Source: an uncultured Candidatus Melainabacteria bacterium
Lineage (GTDB): Bacteria > Cyanobacteriota > Vampirovibrionia > Gastranaerophilales > Gastranaerophilaceae
Assembly (NCBI GenBank): GCA_934717895.1
Contig: CAKUZO010000022.1
Coordinates: 1 to 26,604 of the forward strand
Reading direction: 5' to 3'
Length of the DNA: 26,604 bases
In this document: positions 1-8,813 of the stretch, piece by piece
How the letters are laid out: each line of letters begins with the position of its first letter
Numbering within the stretch: position 1 is the first letter of the stretch
Position numbers and translations under genes: made by a program
The notes under the pieces: model-generated
Told to the model about the DNA's origin: nothing
Databases searched by the model: none
The model's input: only the letters and a program-made list of their open reading frames with translations

Positions 1-29
1 ACATATAAGTAAATTTTGGTTTATTATTA

Positions 30-59
30 TTGACAATTTACACACATCTATTAGATAAT
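30..59 (+). promoter_or_regulatory. Probable sigma-70-type promoter of trpS
   Basis: A perfect -35 hexamer TTGACA lies at 30-35. Candidate -10 boxes are TAGATA at 52-57 (16-base spacer) and GATAAT at 54-59 (18-base spacer). The trpS start codon follows at 93, preceded by an AGAAAGG ribosome-binding site at 75-81. The -35 match is strong and the exact -10 is ambiguous in this AT-rich run. Confidence 0.6.
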
Positions 60-92
60 ATAATAATAGAAATCAGAAAGGCTGGAATTTAA

Positions 93-1139
93 ATGGGAAA
101 AGTTATATTAACAGGTGACAGACCGACTGGTCGACTTCATATCGGGCATTATGTAGGTTCTTTGAGGGAAAGAGTTGCTCTTCAAAATACAGGAGATTTT
201 GATAAAATTTTCATTATGATTGCCGATGCTCAAGCACTTACTGATAATGCAGAAAATCCTCAAAAAGTTCGTGATAACATTATTGAAGTGGCTTTGGATT
301 ACCTTGCTTGCGGGATTAATCCTGAAAAATCTACCATTCTTATTCAGTCGATGATTCCAGAATTAACAGAATTGACTTTCTATTACATGAATTTGGTAAC
401 AGTTGCAAGAGTTCAAAGAAATCCGACTGTTAAAACCGAAATCAAAATGAGAAATTTTGAAATGAACATTCCTGTCGGCTTCTTTGTTTACCCGATAAGC
501 CAAGCAGCAGACATTACAGCTTTTGGAGCAACGACAGTCCCAGCCGGAGAGGATCAAAAACCTATGCTTGAACAGTGTCGAGAAATTGTTCACCGTTTCA
601 ATAATGTTTATGGCGAAACTCTTGTGGAACCGAATATTATGCTTCCTCAAAACAGTGCTTGCCTTAGACTACCGGGGCTTGACGGTAAAGCTAAAATGAG
701 CAAATCTCTTGGTAATTGTATTTATTTGTCAGATGAAGCAGAAGATATTAGAAAAAAAATCATGTCTATGTACACTGATCCAAACCACTTGCGAGTTGAA
801 GATCCAGGAAATACAGAGGATAATCCGGTATTTATATACCTAGATGCTTTCTGTAAAGATGAAGATTTTGCTGAATTTTTACCTGAATACAAAAACTTAG
901 ATGAATTAAAAGCACATTACCAAAAAGGTGGGCTTGGAGATGTTAAGGTAAAGAAATTCTTAAATAGCGTTATCCAAAAAGAACTTGCACCTATTAGAGA
1001 ACGCAGAAAACTTTGGGAACAAAAGACTCCGGAAGTTTACGAAATTTTGAGAAAAGGTACTCTTGAAGCCAAAGAAGTTGCTGCTCAAACACTTCATAAC
1101 GTTCGAAATGCAATGAAAATCAATTACTTTGAGAATTAA
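93..1139 (+). CDS. trpS: Tryptophan--tRNA ligase
   Basis: Cytoplasmic class I aminoacyl-tRNA synthetase that charges tRNA-Trp with tryptophan using ATP. The 348-residue protein has the usual bacterial TrpRS length. The HIGH signature is seen at residues 16-19 ([10 protein letters not shown]) and the KMSKS loop at residues 201-205 ([10 protein letters not shown]), in the positions expected for the family. The start at 93 is supported by AGAAAGG about 11 bases upstream and by the immediate start of the Rossmann fold ([10 protein letters not shown]). It is a single-gene transcription unit with a promoter at 30-59 and a strong hairpin terminator just after the stop, convergent with the permease operon on the other strand. 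No anomalies seen. Confidence 0.97.
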   Translation: MGKVILTGDRPTGRLHIGHYVGSLRERVALQNTGDFDKIFIMIADAQALTDNAENPQKVRDNIIEVALDYLACGINPEKSTILIQSMIPELTELTFYYMNLVTVARVQRNPTVKTEIKMRNFEMNIPVGFFVYPISQAADITAFGATTVPAGEDQKPMLEQCREIVHRFNNVYGETLVEPNIMLPQNSACLRLPGLDGKAKMSKSLGNCIYLSDEAEDIRKKIMSMYTDPNHLRVEDPGNTEDNPVFIYLDAFCKDEDFAEFLPEYKNLDELKAHYQKGGLGDVKVKKFLNSVIQKELAPIRERRKLWEQKTPEVYEILRKGTLEAKEVAAQTLHNVRNAMKINYFEN

Positions 1140-1158
1140 TTTAATTAACATATAACTA

Positions 1159-1195
1159 AAAAACGACATAGGCAAAACTTATGTCGTTTTTATTT
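1159..1195 (+). terminator. Bidirectional intrinsic terminator between trpS and the permease operon
   Basis: A perfect 12-base-pair inverted repeat (AAAAACGACATA at 1159-1170, TATGTCGTTTTT at 1180-1191) encloses a nine-base loop. It has a U-tract on the plus side and an A-tract on the plus-strand left side, so it can serve trpS on the plus strand and the operon ending at 1222 on the minus strand. Confidence 0.85.
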
Positions 1196-1221
1196 GTAAC
1201 TTTATCTTTTACTATTAAACA

Positions 1222-2775
1222 TTACAAAGTAACTTTTGGCTTTGGAGATCTTTTCATTTTTTGTTGTTCTTCAAGACGTTTTTGTTTATAACCGTATCCT
1301 GCATAAATTAAGACTCCGATTAACAACCAAAGTGGGAAGTACAATGATGATGTTGTTAAAAACTTCATTGAAAATATCATCAAACCACCACAGGTAATAA
1401 TCCCTAATATCGGGAATACCGGAGAAAATGGAACTTTAAACGGTCTAGGTCTATCAGGATCTGTTTTTCTTAAAATCAAAACCGCAATACAAATTATTAT
1501 AAAAGATGTAAATGTTCCAAAATTACAAAGTTCTGCTGATATATTTAAATCCATGAACAAAGCACAAACAACAACGACGATTCCTGAAATCCAAGTCAAA
1601 ACGTGCGGTGTTCTATATTTTTTGTGAATTAATCTCAAAGATTTAGGTAAAAATCTATCTCTGCTCATAGCATACAAAATTCTGGTTGTTCCTAATTGAT
1701 AAATCAAAAGTACAGATGTCAAAGCACAAAGTGCACCAATAGATATCAAACCGGCAAACCAATCCATTCCGATAGCCCTCATTGCATGGGCGATTGGAGC
1801 CTGAATATCAATGTGTCCGAGAGGAACATTTCCTGTCAAAACAAGTGCCACACAAACATATAAAATTGTACAAATTATAAGTGTACCAAGAATCGCAATA
1901 GGTAAATCTCTCTGCGGATTTTCTGTTTCTTCTGCTGTTGTAGAAATTGCATCAAAACCGATATATGCAAAAAAGATTAAAAACGCCCCCATAAATACAC
2001 CTTCAAATCCATTCGGTGCAAATGGAGTCCAATTTTCAGGCTTGATGTAAAATGCTCCAACAATGATAAATGAAATTATCATAAACATGTTTACACCAAC
2101 CATTATACTTGCAAATCTTGTAGATTCCTTGACTCCTTTAATCAGAAGTACTGTCAGCAAGAGCACAATTACCATTGCAGGTAAATTTATTGCAACAGGA
2201 ATTTTGTCAAATAAAAACGGCATTTGAGTATGTGGATCAAGTCCAAACTTGTCACAATATGAAAGCATAAAGCGATAATCATTTCTTAACCATAACGGGA
2301 AATTAACAACAAATGCGGGTAAGATATGCTTAAATCCTTTCAAAAATTGAACAAAATAACCAGTCCATGCACAAGCAACGGTGATATTCCCGATTGCGTA
2401 TTCAAGCATTAAAATCCAACCAACAAGCCATGCCATAAATTCGCCCATTGTTGCATAAGTATATGTATATGCACTTCCGGCAACAGGAATCATAGCCGCA
2501 ATTTCAGAATAACATAGTGCTGAAAAGACACACGCAACTGCCGCCAAAACCATTGAAATTACAATTGCAGGGCCGGCTCCAACACTTTCCGGTCCTCCTT
2601 GAATAGCAGTTCCGATGATTGTAAAAATACCGGTTCCAACAACGGCACCAATTCCTAAAACAATTAAGTCAAATACATTCAAAGTCTTTTTTAACTCTGA
2701 TTTTTTACTCACAGCTATTAATTCGTCGGGGCTTTTCTTTTTTAAAGCATTTTTTATGATTGATTTTAATTCCAT
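1222..2775 (-). CDS. APC-family amino acid permease (second of a tandem pair)
   Basis: Inner-membrane secondary transporter of the amino acid-polyamine-organocation superfamily, closest in style to the cationic amino acid transporter/YfnA group; the substrate cannot be read from sequence. The 517-residue protein starts with a charged cytoplasmic segment (about 1-32). The first transmembrane helix then carries the unwound GTGIF motif (VLGIGAVVGTGIF), followed by about eleven more hydrophobic helices and the FFAYIGFDAISTTAEE region typical of CAT-type members. Its ATG overlaps the stop of the upstream permease as TAATG, so translation is probably coupled. It shares long identical runs with the upstream permease (for example LRKTDPDRPRPFKVPFSPV), which indicates tandem duplication. 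Confidence 0.9.
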   Translation of the reverse strand: MELKSIIKNALKKKSPDELIAVSKKSELKKTLNVFDLIVLGIGAVVGTGIFTIIGTAIQGGPESVGAGPAIVISMVLAAVACVFSALCYSEIAAMIPVAGSAYTYTYATMGEFMAWLVGWILMLEYAIGNITVACAWTGYFVQFLKGFKHILPAFVVNFPLWLRNDYRFMLSYCDKFGLDPHTQMPFLFDKIPVAINLPAMVIVLLLTVLLIKGVKESTRFASIMVGVNMFMIISFIIVGAFYIKPENWTPFAPNGFEGVFMGAFLIFFAYIGFDAISTTAEETENPQRDLPIAILGTLIICTILYVCVALVLTGNVPLGHIDIQAPIAHAMRAIGMDWFAGLISIGALCALTSVLLIYQLGTTRILYAMSRDRFLPKSLRLIHKKYRTPHVLTWISGIVVVVCALFMDLNISAELCNFGTFTSFIIICIAVLILRKTDPDRPRPFKVPFSPVFPILGIITCGGLMIFSMKFLTTSSLYFPLWLLIGVLIYAGYGYKQKRLEEQQKMKRSPKPKVTL

Positions 2776-4367
2776 TATTTCATCATTTCTTGTTTTTTCT
2801 GTTCTACTTTTTCAATATGAATTTTATTTTCGTTAAGTCTGTTTTTTACAAAACCGTATAATAAATATATTATAGCACCAAAACCTAACCAAACAGGGAA
2901 TAACAAAGCTGAGCCTGATGGTTGCATTGATTTGTAAATCATTAATCCGCCGCAACAAATAATCCCTAATGCCGGAGTTACAGGCGAAAACGGTACTTTA
3001 AACGGTCTTGGTCTGTCAGGATCTGTTTTTCTCAAAATCAAAACTGCTACACACACAATAATGAAAGATGTGAATGTTCCATAGTTGCAAAGTTCTGCTG
3101 CAACATCAAGATTTAAAGTTAAAATTCCAACAACAGCCAATAGTCCGACAGTCCATGTCAAAAGAGCAGGAGTGTGGAATTTCGGGTGAAGTTTTTGAAA
3201 TCTTTGAGAAATGAAGTGATCTCTGCTCATTGCGTACAAAATTCTTGTGGCAGCCATTTCCAAGACCAACAATACTGATGTCAAACCGGCAAGTGAACCG
3301 ATTGAGATTAAGCCGGCAGCCCAGTTCATCTTTAACATAGTCATGCAATAAGCCATAGGAGCTTTCAAAAATGCCATAGGAACAGCTCCTGACGTATCTT
3401 GCAAACCTGTCAGAACAAGTGCAACTAAAACATAAACAATAGTTGTAATTATTAAAGATCCGATAATCCCGATTGGCAAGTCTTTTTGAGGATTTTTACA
3501 TTCTTCGGCAGCTGTTGCCAATGCATCAAATCCAATATATGCAAAGAAGATTAAAAAAGCACCGGCGAAAATTCCAGCTGCACCATGTGGTGCAAACGGT
3601 GTCCAGTTTTCAGGTCTTACAAAGAATGCTCCGGCAACAACAAATAACGCAATTACAGCAAGTTTGATGAATACCATTACGCCAGCCATTTTAGTAGAAT
3701 CTTTTGTTCCTTTTACCAAAATCATTGTTATTAATAAAACTATAAGAATTGCAGGTAAATTAATACAAATAGGCATTCCAAACAATGTTGGAATATGAAC
3801 AGACGGATTATCTGCAACAATTTTTGCAGCAGAAAAAGCGTCATTTACTAACCAAACAGGAGGGTGAGCCAACCATGCCGGTAAAACGTGTTCAAAACCA
3901 CTTAAAAACTGAACAAAGTGGTTTGACCAAGCACAAGCTACGGCAATAAACCCGATAGCGTATTCGAGCATCAAAACCCAACCAACCATCCAAGCGGCAA
4001 ATTCGCCTAATGTTGCAAAAGTGTATGTGTAAGCACCACCCGCAACCGGAATCATTGTTGCAAATTCTGAATAGCATAATGCTGAAAAAATACACGCAAA
4101 TGCTGCGATTATCATTGAGATTACAAGAGCAGGTCCGGCTCCCAAAGATGAACCATCAGCGCTTCCAGCAGCAGCAATTCCGACAACTGCAAAAATTCCG
4201 GATCCGATAATTGCACCTACACCCAGAATTATTAAATCAAATACTCCAAGGGTCTTTTCTAACCCCTCAGCTTTTGCTTCTGCAAGCATCTCATCAGGAT
4301 TTTTAATCCTTGTAATTGTCTTTAAAAAGTTGCGAGTAAATGTCGCACGGTGAAATTTTTCAGCCAT
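2775..4367 (-). CDS. APC-family amino acid permease (first of a tandem pair)
   Basis: Paralogue of the next gene: a 530-residue inner-membrane transporter of the APC superfamily, CAT/YfnA-like, substrate unknown. A 40-residue soluble N-terminus precedes helix 1 with GSGIF (VGAIIGSGIFAVVG). About twelve hydrophobic segments follow, including IFFAYIGFDALATAAEE and the C-terminal DPDRPRPFKVPFSPV loop. An AGGAAG ribosome-binding site lies just before the ATG at 4367. The gene begins 25 bases after the glyQ stop and overlaps the second permease by one base, so the three genes form an operon. Two permeases in sequence suggest either two related amino acid substrates or different affinities; that is inference. 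Confidence 0.9.
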   Translation of the reverse strand: MAEKFHRATFTRNFLKTITRIKNPDEMLAEAKAEGLEKTLGVFDLIILGVGAIIGSGIFAVVGIAAAGSADGSSLGAGPALVISMIIAAFACIFSALCYSEFATMIPVAGGAYTYTFATLGEFAAWMVGWVLMLEYAIGFIAVACAWSNHFVQFLSGFEHVLPAWLAHPPVWLVNDAFSAAKIVADNPSVHIPTLFGMPICINLPAILIVLLITMILVKGTKDSTKMAGVMVFIKLAVIALFVVAGAFFVRPENWTPFAPHGAAGIFAGAFLIFFAYIGFDALATAAEECKNPQKDLPIGIIGSLIITTIVYVLVALVLTGLQDTSGAVPMAFLKAPMAYCMTMLKMNWAAGLISIGSLAGLTSVLLVLEMAATRILYAMSRDHFISQRFQKLHPKFHTPALLTWTVGLLAVVGILTLNLDVAAELCNYGTFTSFIIVCVAVLILRKTDPDRPRPFKVPFSPVTPALGIICCGGLMIYKSMQPSGSALLFPVWLGFGAIIYLLYGFVKNRLNENKIHIEKVEQKKQEMMK

Positions 4368-4392
4368 CTATCTTCCTTATATTCTTATATTG

Positions 4393-5268
4393 TTATTTTT
4401 TACAAAGAGGAAATCCCATTTCTTCTCTTTGTGCTACATATAGTCTTGCAACAGCAGATGCCATTGTTCGAACTCTGTTAATAAAGTTAATTCTTTCATC
4501 TTTACTGATTACGCCTCTCGCATCAAGCAAGTTGAATGTGTGAGAACATTTCAAAACGTAATCATAAGCAGGCAAAACAAGTTTCGCATTAATACAATTA
4601 TCAACTTCTTTCTGATACAAATCAAATGCTGTAAACAAAGCTTTTGAATCGCTAACTTCAAAGTTGTATTTAGATTGTTCAATCTCATTTTGCAAGTAAA
4701 TATCGCCATATTTCAATGTATCATTCCACATAATATCGTAAACTGATTCTTTATTTTGAAGATACATTGCGATACGTTCCAAACCATAAGTCAATTCAAG
4801 CGCAACCGGCTTAACCTCAACCCCGCCAACTTGTTGAAAATATGTAAATTGAGTAATTTCCATACCGTCAAGCCAAACTTCCCAGCCTACACCGGCAGCG
4901 CCAAGAGTTGGAGATTCCCAGTTGTCCTCAACAAAGCGAACATCATGTTCTTTCAAGTCAATCCCCATTGCTTCCAAACTCTGTAAATAAAGTTCTTGCG
5001 CATTGTCAGGAGAAGGTTTCAAAATAACCTGAAATTGATAATAATGTCCTAATCTGTTAGGGTTTTCACCATATCTTGCATCTGTCGGACGTCTGCAAGG
5101 TTCAATCATTGCAGTGTGCCAAGGTTCAGGTCCCAATGAACGCAAAAACGTTGCAGGGTTCATTGTAGAAGCACCTTTTTCGATATCGTAAGGCTGTTGA
5201 ATAATACAGCCGTAATCCGACCAAAATTTTTGTAAATTAAAAACCAGTTCTTGAAAATTTAAAGCCAT
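4393..5268 (-). CDS. glyQ: Glycine--tRNA ligase, alpha subunit
   Basis: Catalytic alpha chain of the two-subunit bacterial glycyl-tRNA synthetase, which charges tRNA-Gly. The 291-residue product matches the normal family length. It is recognised by diagnostic stretches such as [48 protein letters not shown] (here IEPCRRP) and [15 protein letters not shown]. The frame is open up to 5316, but the ATG at 5268 gives the conserved start [10 protein letters not shown] and has GGA about eight bases upstream. The beta subunit gene glyS, often adjacent, is absent from this window and must lie elsewhere. The gene leads an operon with two amino acid permeases. No T-box leader or glycine riboswitch was seen in the 136-base divergent spacer. 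Confidence 0.96.
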   Translation of the reverse strand: MALNFQELVFNLQKFWSDYGCIIQQPYDIEKGASTMNPATFLRSLGPEPWHTAMIEPCRRPTDARYGENPNRLGHYYQFQVILKPSPDNAQELYLQSLEAMGIDLKEHDVRFVEDNWESPTLGAAGVGWEVWLDGMEITQFTYFQQVGGVEVKPVALELTYGLERIAMYLQNKESVYDIMWNDTLKYGDIYLQNEIEQSKYNFEVSDSKALFTAFDLYQKEVDNCINAKLVLPAYDYVLKCSHTFNLLDARGVISKDERINFINRVRTMASAVARLYVAQREEMGFPLCKK

Positions 5269-5404
5269 AACATATTCCAATACAATTGTACTAATTACAC
5301 TTATTTGCACGCACAATTTTCTACGTGCTTGTCTATACTACGACGAACATAGCAAAATTGCAAATTTTATGTTAAATATATTAAGGATAGCGAATGGAGA
5401 AGTT

Positions 5405-5929
5405 ATGGCTGATAAAATTATAATATTTTCTGGGAAACAGTACGCCGGCAAAGACACAGCCGCAAAAATTTTACTTGATTCCATGCCGGAATTTAGAAGA
5501 TGTGCGATGGGCGACATAATTAAATTAACTTATGGAAAAGAAAAAGGTTTGACTTATGATGAAATTGAAAAGAACAAAGCCAAATATCGCGCAGATTTGA
5601 TTACTCTTGGGAATTGGGGACGCTCTCAAAGCCCTGATTACTGGCTTCAAAAGATTGTTGAGCAAGAGGGGAATATTGTTGTTACTGATGTTAGAATTCC
5701 GCATGAATATGATGTTTTCAAAAAAGCAGGTGCGATTTCTATAAGAATTGAAGCAACACGTGACGTGCGTGCAAGTCGAGGGCAATTAATCGGCGAAGAT
5801 GATATTACAGAAATAGGACTTGATAATATAACAGACTGGGATTACATTATTGAAAACAATTTAAGCTATGAACAACTTAAATCCAATGTTTTGGCGATAA
5901 TTAGCGATATTAAAAAGCGAACAAAATAA
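5405..5929 (+). CDS. P-loop kinase resembling phosphomevalonate kinase / dNMP kinase
   Basis: A 174-residue soluble kinase. The Walker A loop is at residues 10-17 (GKQYAGKD). The rest follows, in order, the pattern I know from animal-type phosphomevalonate kinase: YRADLITLGNWGR then SPDYW (60-80), IVVTDVRIPHEYDVFKKAGA (91-110), IRIEATRDVRASRG (113-126) and DDITEIGLDN then DWDYIIENN (132-152). T4-type deoxynucleoside monophosphate kinases share the fold, so the substrate could be a nucleotide. The frame extends up to 5369, but the ATG at 5405 has a good GGAGA site five bases upstream and starts directly at the first beta strand. It is divergent from glyQ. No mevalonate genes are seen nearby, so I assign only the family. 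Confidence 0.7.
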   Translation: MADKIIIFSGKQYAGKDTAAKILLDSMPEFRRCAMGDIIKLTYGKEKGLTYDEIEKNKAKYRADLITLGNWGRSQSPDYWLQKIVEQEGNIVVTDVRIPHEYDVFKKAGAISIRIEATRDVRASRGQLIGEDDITEIGLDNITDWDYIIENNLSYEQLKSNVLAIISDIKKRTK

Positions 5930-5947
5930 ATATTTCATTATTCTACT

Positions 5948-6014
5948 TTGTTTACATTTCTTAATATATTTAAAATTCAACGCAATTTTGCAGAGAAAAA
6001 ATTTTTTATATAAG
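5948..6014 (+). promoter_or_regulatory. Shared upstream element and -10 box of the 303-residue glycine-zipper gene
   Basis: The 19-base element TTGTTTACATTTCTTAATA is at 5948-5966, and its last base is 78 bases before the ATG at 6044. A -10-like TATATA/TATAAG occurs at 6007-6014, about 41-43 bases downstream of the element. No convincing -35 hexamer is present, which would fit an activator-dependent promoter. Closely related elements at nearly the same distance precede the genes at 7100, 11372 and 23362. Confidence 0.5.
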
Positions 6015-6043
6015 TAAGGTAGGTAAAAACAGGTAGGTTAATT

Positions 6044-6955
6044 ATGAACATCAGTTCAATGGGTTCTTATATTAAGCGTGGACTTAAAATGTATCCAGAT
6101 TTCGTTTTGGGAACAGGAAACGAGCCATTTGTTAAAGCTTTACAAGATACTGTGAAAAACAGGGGTTCTCAAAACTATTTTAGTTCTGTTTGGGAAGGAA
6201 CTAAAAAAGGATTTCTTGCATCTGAGGAACATAATGCTAAAATGCTTGAACGAGATGGGAACTTCTTTAAAAGTACTTGGAAAGCACTAAAAACAACTCC
6301 TCATAAGATAAGCCAAGGTTGGAAAGTTGGAGGACAACTTGCAGAAAAAGCCGGTAAGACAGGTTTATCAAAATTCTGGGCAAAAACCAAAGGCGCACTA
6401 GGAGGTTTAGGCAAAAGAATGCCATTAATTGGAACTTTGCTGGTTGCTGTAACAGAGATTCCGAATTTATTTTCTGCATTTAAAGATTTAGGCTTAGTTG
6501 GTGGCGTTTTAGAAACCGGCAAAACAGGGCTTCGCCTTGGGGCTGGCATGACATGTGCAGCACTAGGTCAAGCACTTGTTCCGATACCTGGCATTGGAGC
6601 TTTAATCGGCGGTCTTGTTGGGTATATGGCAGGTGACTGGATAATGAGCAAAATTGTTGGCAAGTCTTATTCAGAAAAGCAAGCTGAAGCCGCAGAAAAA
6701 CAACAAGCAATGGTTCAAAATTCAGAACAACAAGGAATGCAAATACCGCAAACAGGTCTAGCAAATTCATCAAATCAAATTGCACAAAATACTAATGTAC
6801 CACAACTAAATATTCCTGCCCCAACTGCAACAGAACAAGATTTGATGTTGATGAAACAACAATTATACGGAAGTAGTAATGCAATGAGTGACGACTTTAT
6901 GGCAAATATGTCCGGTATCACTAATCCATTCGGAAAAATGAATTATATATGTTAA
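6044..6955 (+). CDS. Uncharacterised protein with a glycine-zipper membrane segment (paralogue of the next gene)
   Basis: I do not recognise a named family. The 303-residue protein has a basic, soluble N-terminal half and a short conserved motif TEIPNLFSAFK at about 137-147. A long Gly/Ala-rich hydrophobic stretch follows at about 163-206 and contains PIPGIGALIGGLVGYMAG, a glycine-zipper pattern. The tail is Gln/Asn-rich and ends in Cys. No N-terminal signal peptide is visible. The core (about 110-206) aligns with residues 232-340 of the 480-residue protein encoded next. Glycine zippers are common in membrane-inserting or oligomerising proteins, so membrane association is a reasonable inference, but function is unknown. 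An AGGTAGG site precedes the ATG. The gene has its own promoter element and its own terminator. Confidence 0.75.
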   Translation: MNISSMGSYIKRGLKMYPDFVLGTGNEPFVKALQDTVKNRGSQNYFSSVWEGTKKGFLASEEHNAKMLERDGNFFKSTWKALKTTPHKISQGWKVGGQLAEKAGKTGLSKFWAKTKGALGGLGKRMPLIGTLLVAVTEIPNLFSAFKDLGLVGGVLETGKTGLRLGAGMTCAALGQALVPIPGIGALIGGLVGYMAGDWIMSKIVGKSYSEKQAEAAEKQQAMVQNSEQQGMQIPQTGLANSSNQIAQNTNVPQLNIPAPTATEQDLMLMKQQLYGSSNAMSDDFMANMSGITNPFGKMNYIC

Positions 6956-6960
6956 ACCAT

Positions 6961-6992
6961 AAAATCCTCTCATTAAAGAGAGGATTTTTGTT
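6961..6992 (+). terminator. Intrinsic terminator after the 303-residue gene
   Basis: Perfect 11-base-pair stem AAAATCCTCTC (6961-6971) / GAGAGGATTTT (6978-6988), a six-base loop, and a U-rich tail. It starts five bases after the stop codon, so the two paralogous genes are probably transcribed separately. Confidence 0.85.
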
Positions 6993-7003
6993 AATTTTAG
7001 TTT

Positions 7004-7069
7004 TTGTTAACAATTCTTAATACAAGACTAAATTTTAGCAATTTAAGATAGAAATCATTTTTATATAAT
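7004..7069 (+). promoter_or_regulatory. Shared upstream element and -10 box of the 480-residue glycine-zipper gene
   Basis: The element TTGTTAACAATTCTTAATA lies at 7004-7022, 78 bases before the ATG at 7100. It contains the direct repeat TTAACA-N4-TTAATA and an imperfect dyad around AATT. A perfect -10 hexamer TATAAT is at 7064-7069, 42 bases after the element. No good -35 hexamer sits at the usual spacing. Confidence 0.55.
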
Positions 7070-7099
7070 ATATACGGGGAATATAAAAGGGAATAAAAA

Positions 7100-8542
7100 A
7101 TGACAATTGATGCGACAAGAGAAGCTTCAATTAAGCACATCTCTGACTATGTCTACAATGTGCAGGAAGTTGAACCTAATAAAACAACAAAAGAAGAATT
7201 ACAGGAATTAGGACAAAATATTGTATATGGTGTTCCTATGATGGTTGCTTTACCAACTGTAATGAAGCTTGGGCAAAAACCATATTCTGTTTGGAAATAT
7301 ATGCAACAAAATCCTGGAATAAGCTGGTCACAAGCTAGTGATTTTTTGGCAGCACAAAGAGCACAGGAAAAACAAGCTTTGCAATATTTGAAAGCCCCAA
7401 ACAGCAGATGGTTAACTTTGAAAAACAAACACCTGTTTAACAGAGTCCAAGACTTGAAAGGCATAATTCCAAGCTATGACATTAATCAAGATATTTCTAA
7501 ATTACAAGGGAAAGATTTAATAAAATACCAAAATGCTCAACGTAGCTCCAGATACTATGGAGAAGCAAGAAAACTTATTGAAGAAGCAAAAGCTAAAAAA
7601 ATGACAGGAGCCGAATTAAAAGCTCAACTCAAAAAGATTTATGCAGCAATGCGTAAAGGCGACGCTCGGGTAAGCGCTGCAATGGAAAAAGGTTTACTAA
7701 AACCGACCTCAAAATTTGGTGCAGCTAAACATTGGTTAAAATCCAAAACCGGCGGATATAAATTTGAAAGCAAAATGTTAAAATCTGTAAAAGGAGCAAA
7801 TGCTTTAAGAACAGCTTGCAAATTTGGGAAAGGTGCCGGTCTAATGGCTGTAATTGAAGGGGTTATGGAAATTCCAGATATTATCTCAGCATTCAAAATC
7901 GATTCAAAACGAGGTACAAAACAACTTACCAAATCAACCGTAAAAGTTGGAGCAAGTGTTCTTGGTTACGCCGCAGGTGCAGCAGCGACAGGTGCAGTTA
8001 TTGGTTCAGTAGTTCCGGGAATAGGTAACGTCGTCGGTGGCATAATAGGATTTGCAGGCGGTTTGATTGGCGGTTGGTTAACATCAAAAGTAGCCGGAAA
8101 AGTTATGGACAAAGTGATGGGTGAAAAAAATTCATTGAATAAATCAGAAGCACAACTTTATGCAGAAGAAGAAAATCAAAAAAATAAACTAGCTGCCGAG
8201 GAAGCTGCTAAAGCCGCAGCAACTTCAAATGAAACACTAGACCAATTACTAACAATGGCAAACGAAAAATGTAACCAAGAAGGTAGCTGGTCATCACAAG
8301 AGGTCTTGGATTCATTTGATAAACTGGTAAAAGAACGAGAATCTAGTATTCAGCAAGGAGATTATACTACTAACGTTGATACAAGCTTAGGCGAACAAAC
8401 AATTCAAGGAACAGATGATTGGTATTTACATCAATTAAACAATTTGGGAAGAAATTTTTCTTTTGTTCCTGTTGCACAATCTGTTTCTAACTCAGCAGAA
8501 AACATTTACAATTACGGACAAAATCTTTATCTAAACTGGTAA
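7100..8542 (+). CDS. Uncharacterised protein with a glycine-zipper membrane segment (longer paralogue)
   Basis: Unrecognised 480-residue protein related in its core to the preceding gene. Residues about 1-230 are charged and mostly helical, with a Lys/Ala-rich stretch at about 155-200. The shared core (about 232-340) contains MEIPDIISAFK and then an uninterrupted Gly/Ala-rich hydrophobic region with VVPGIGNVVGGIIGFAGG, a dense glycine zipper. The C-terminal part is acidic, with an Ala/Glu coiled-coil-like stretch at about 347-375, and then polar. No signal peptide is visible. The start at 7100 is supported by AAGGGA about six bases upstream. Membrane insertion, pore formation or a structural role are all possible; none is shown by the sequence. 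Confidence 0.78.
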   Translation: MTIDATREASIKHISDYVYNVQEVEPNKTTKEELQELGQNIVYGVPMMVALPTVMKLGQKPYSVWKYMQQNPGISWSQASDFLAAQRAQEKQALQYLKAPNSRWLTLKNKHLFNRVQDLKGIIPSYDINQDISKLQGKDLIKYQNAQRSSRYYGEARKLIEEAKAKKMTGAELKAQLKKIYAAMRKGDARVSAAMEKGLLKPTSKFGAAKHWLKSKTGGYKFESKMLKSVKGANALRTACKFGKGAGLMAVIEGVMEIPDIISAFKIDSKRGTKQLTKSTVKVGASVLGYAAGAAATGAVIGSVVPGIGNVVGGIIGFAGGLIGGWLTSKVAGKVMDKVMGEKNSLNKSEAQLYAEEENQKNKLAAEEAAKAAATSNETLDQLLTMANEKCNQEGSWSSQEVLDSFDKLVKERESSIQQGDYTTNVDTSLGEQTIQGTDDWYLHQLNNLGRNFSFVPVAQSVSNSAENIYNYGQNLYLNW

Positions 8543-8563
8543 CTTAATAAAAATAAAAAAAAT

Positions 8564-8598
8564 AAAAAGAACCGTCGATATTGGCGGTTCTTTTTATT
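8564..8598 (+). terminator. Bidirectional terminator between the 480-residue gene and the 57-residue gene
   Basis: Stem AAAAAGAACCGTC (8564-8576) / GGCGGTTCTTTTT (8583-8595) with one G-T pair and a six-base loop. It is flanked by A-rich sequence on the left and T-rich sequence on the right, so it can work for the convergent genes on both strands. Confidence 0.8.
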
Positions 8599-8615
8599 TG
8601 ATTAAATGTTTTTGG

Positions 8616-8789
8616 CTACACAGCAGACACATGGAAATCACGTTCCGCATGACTTGTAGTCGTACCTAAAAATAAACTTAAAAATTTGTCGATAGATTTT
8701 TCCATAGTGGAAATTTCATCTTTTAATGCTTTGTAGCTTTCTTCTTTAACATCTTTTAGTGCGTTTTCAAAAATTTCGTCATGATACAT
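8616..8789 (-). CDS. Small uncharacterised protein (57 residues)
   Basis: A short gene starting MYHDEIFENALKDVKEESY and continuing with amphipathic, charged helix-like sequence. It has no signal peptide or membrane segment and is not a family I recognise. The open frame extends up to 8909, but the upstream part reads through AT-rich intergenic sequence. The ATG at 8789 has AGGAG (plus-strand CTCCT at 8800-8804) ten bases ahead, which makes it the best start. It ends just before a bidirectional terminator and is divergent from the kinase gene at 8964. Its leader carries an inverted repeat at 8814-8829. The good ribosome-binding site and terminator favour a real gene, but no homology can be claimed. 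Confidence 0.5.
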   Translation of the reverse strand: MYHDEIFENALKDVKEESYKALKDEISTMEKSIDKFLSLFLGTTTSHAERDFHVSAV

Positions 8790-8813
8790 ATTCTCATATC
8801 TCCTTTTAATTAC

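Noticed and set aside
363..650. Open frame on the minus strand inside trpS, and many similar frames inside other genes
   Set aside because: They lie fully within well-supported genes, have no ribosome-binding sites and show no recognisable protein pattern.
5269..5404. T-box or glycine riboswitch in front of glyQ
   Set aside because: The spacer is only 136 bases and shared with a divergent gene. No T-box sequence, antiterminator or glycine-aptamer pattern was found.
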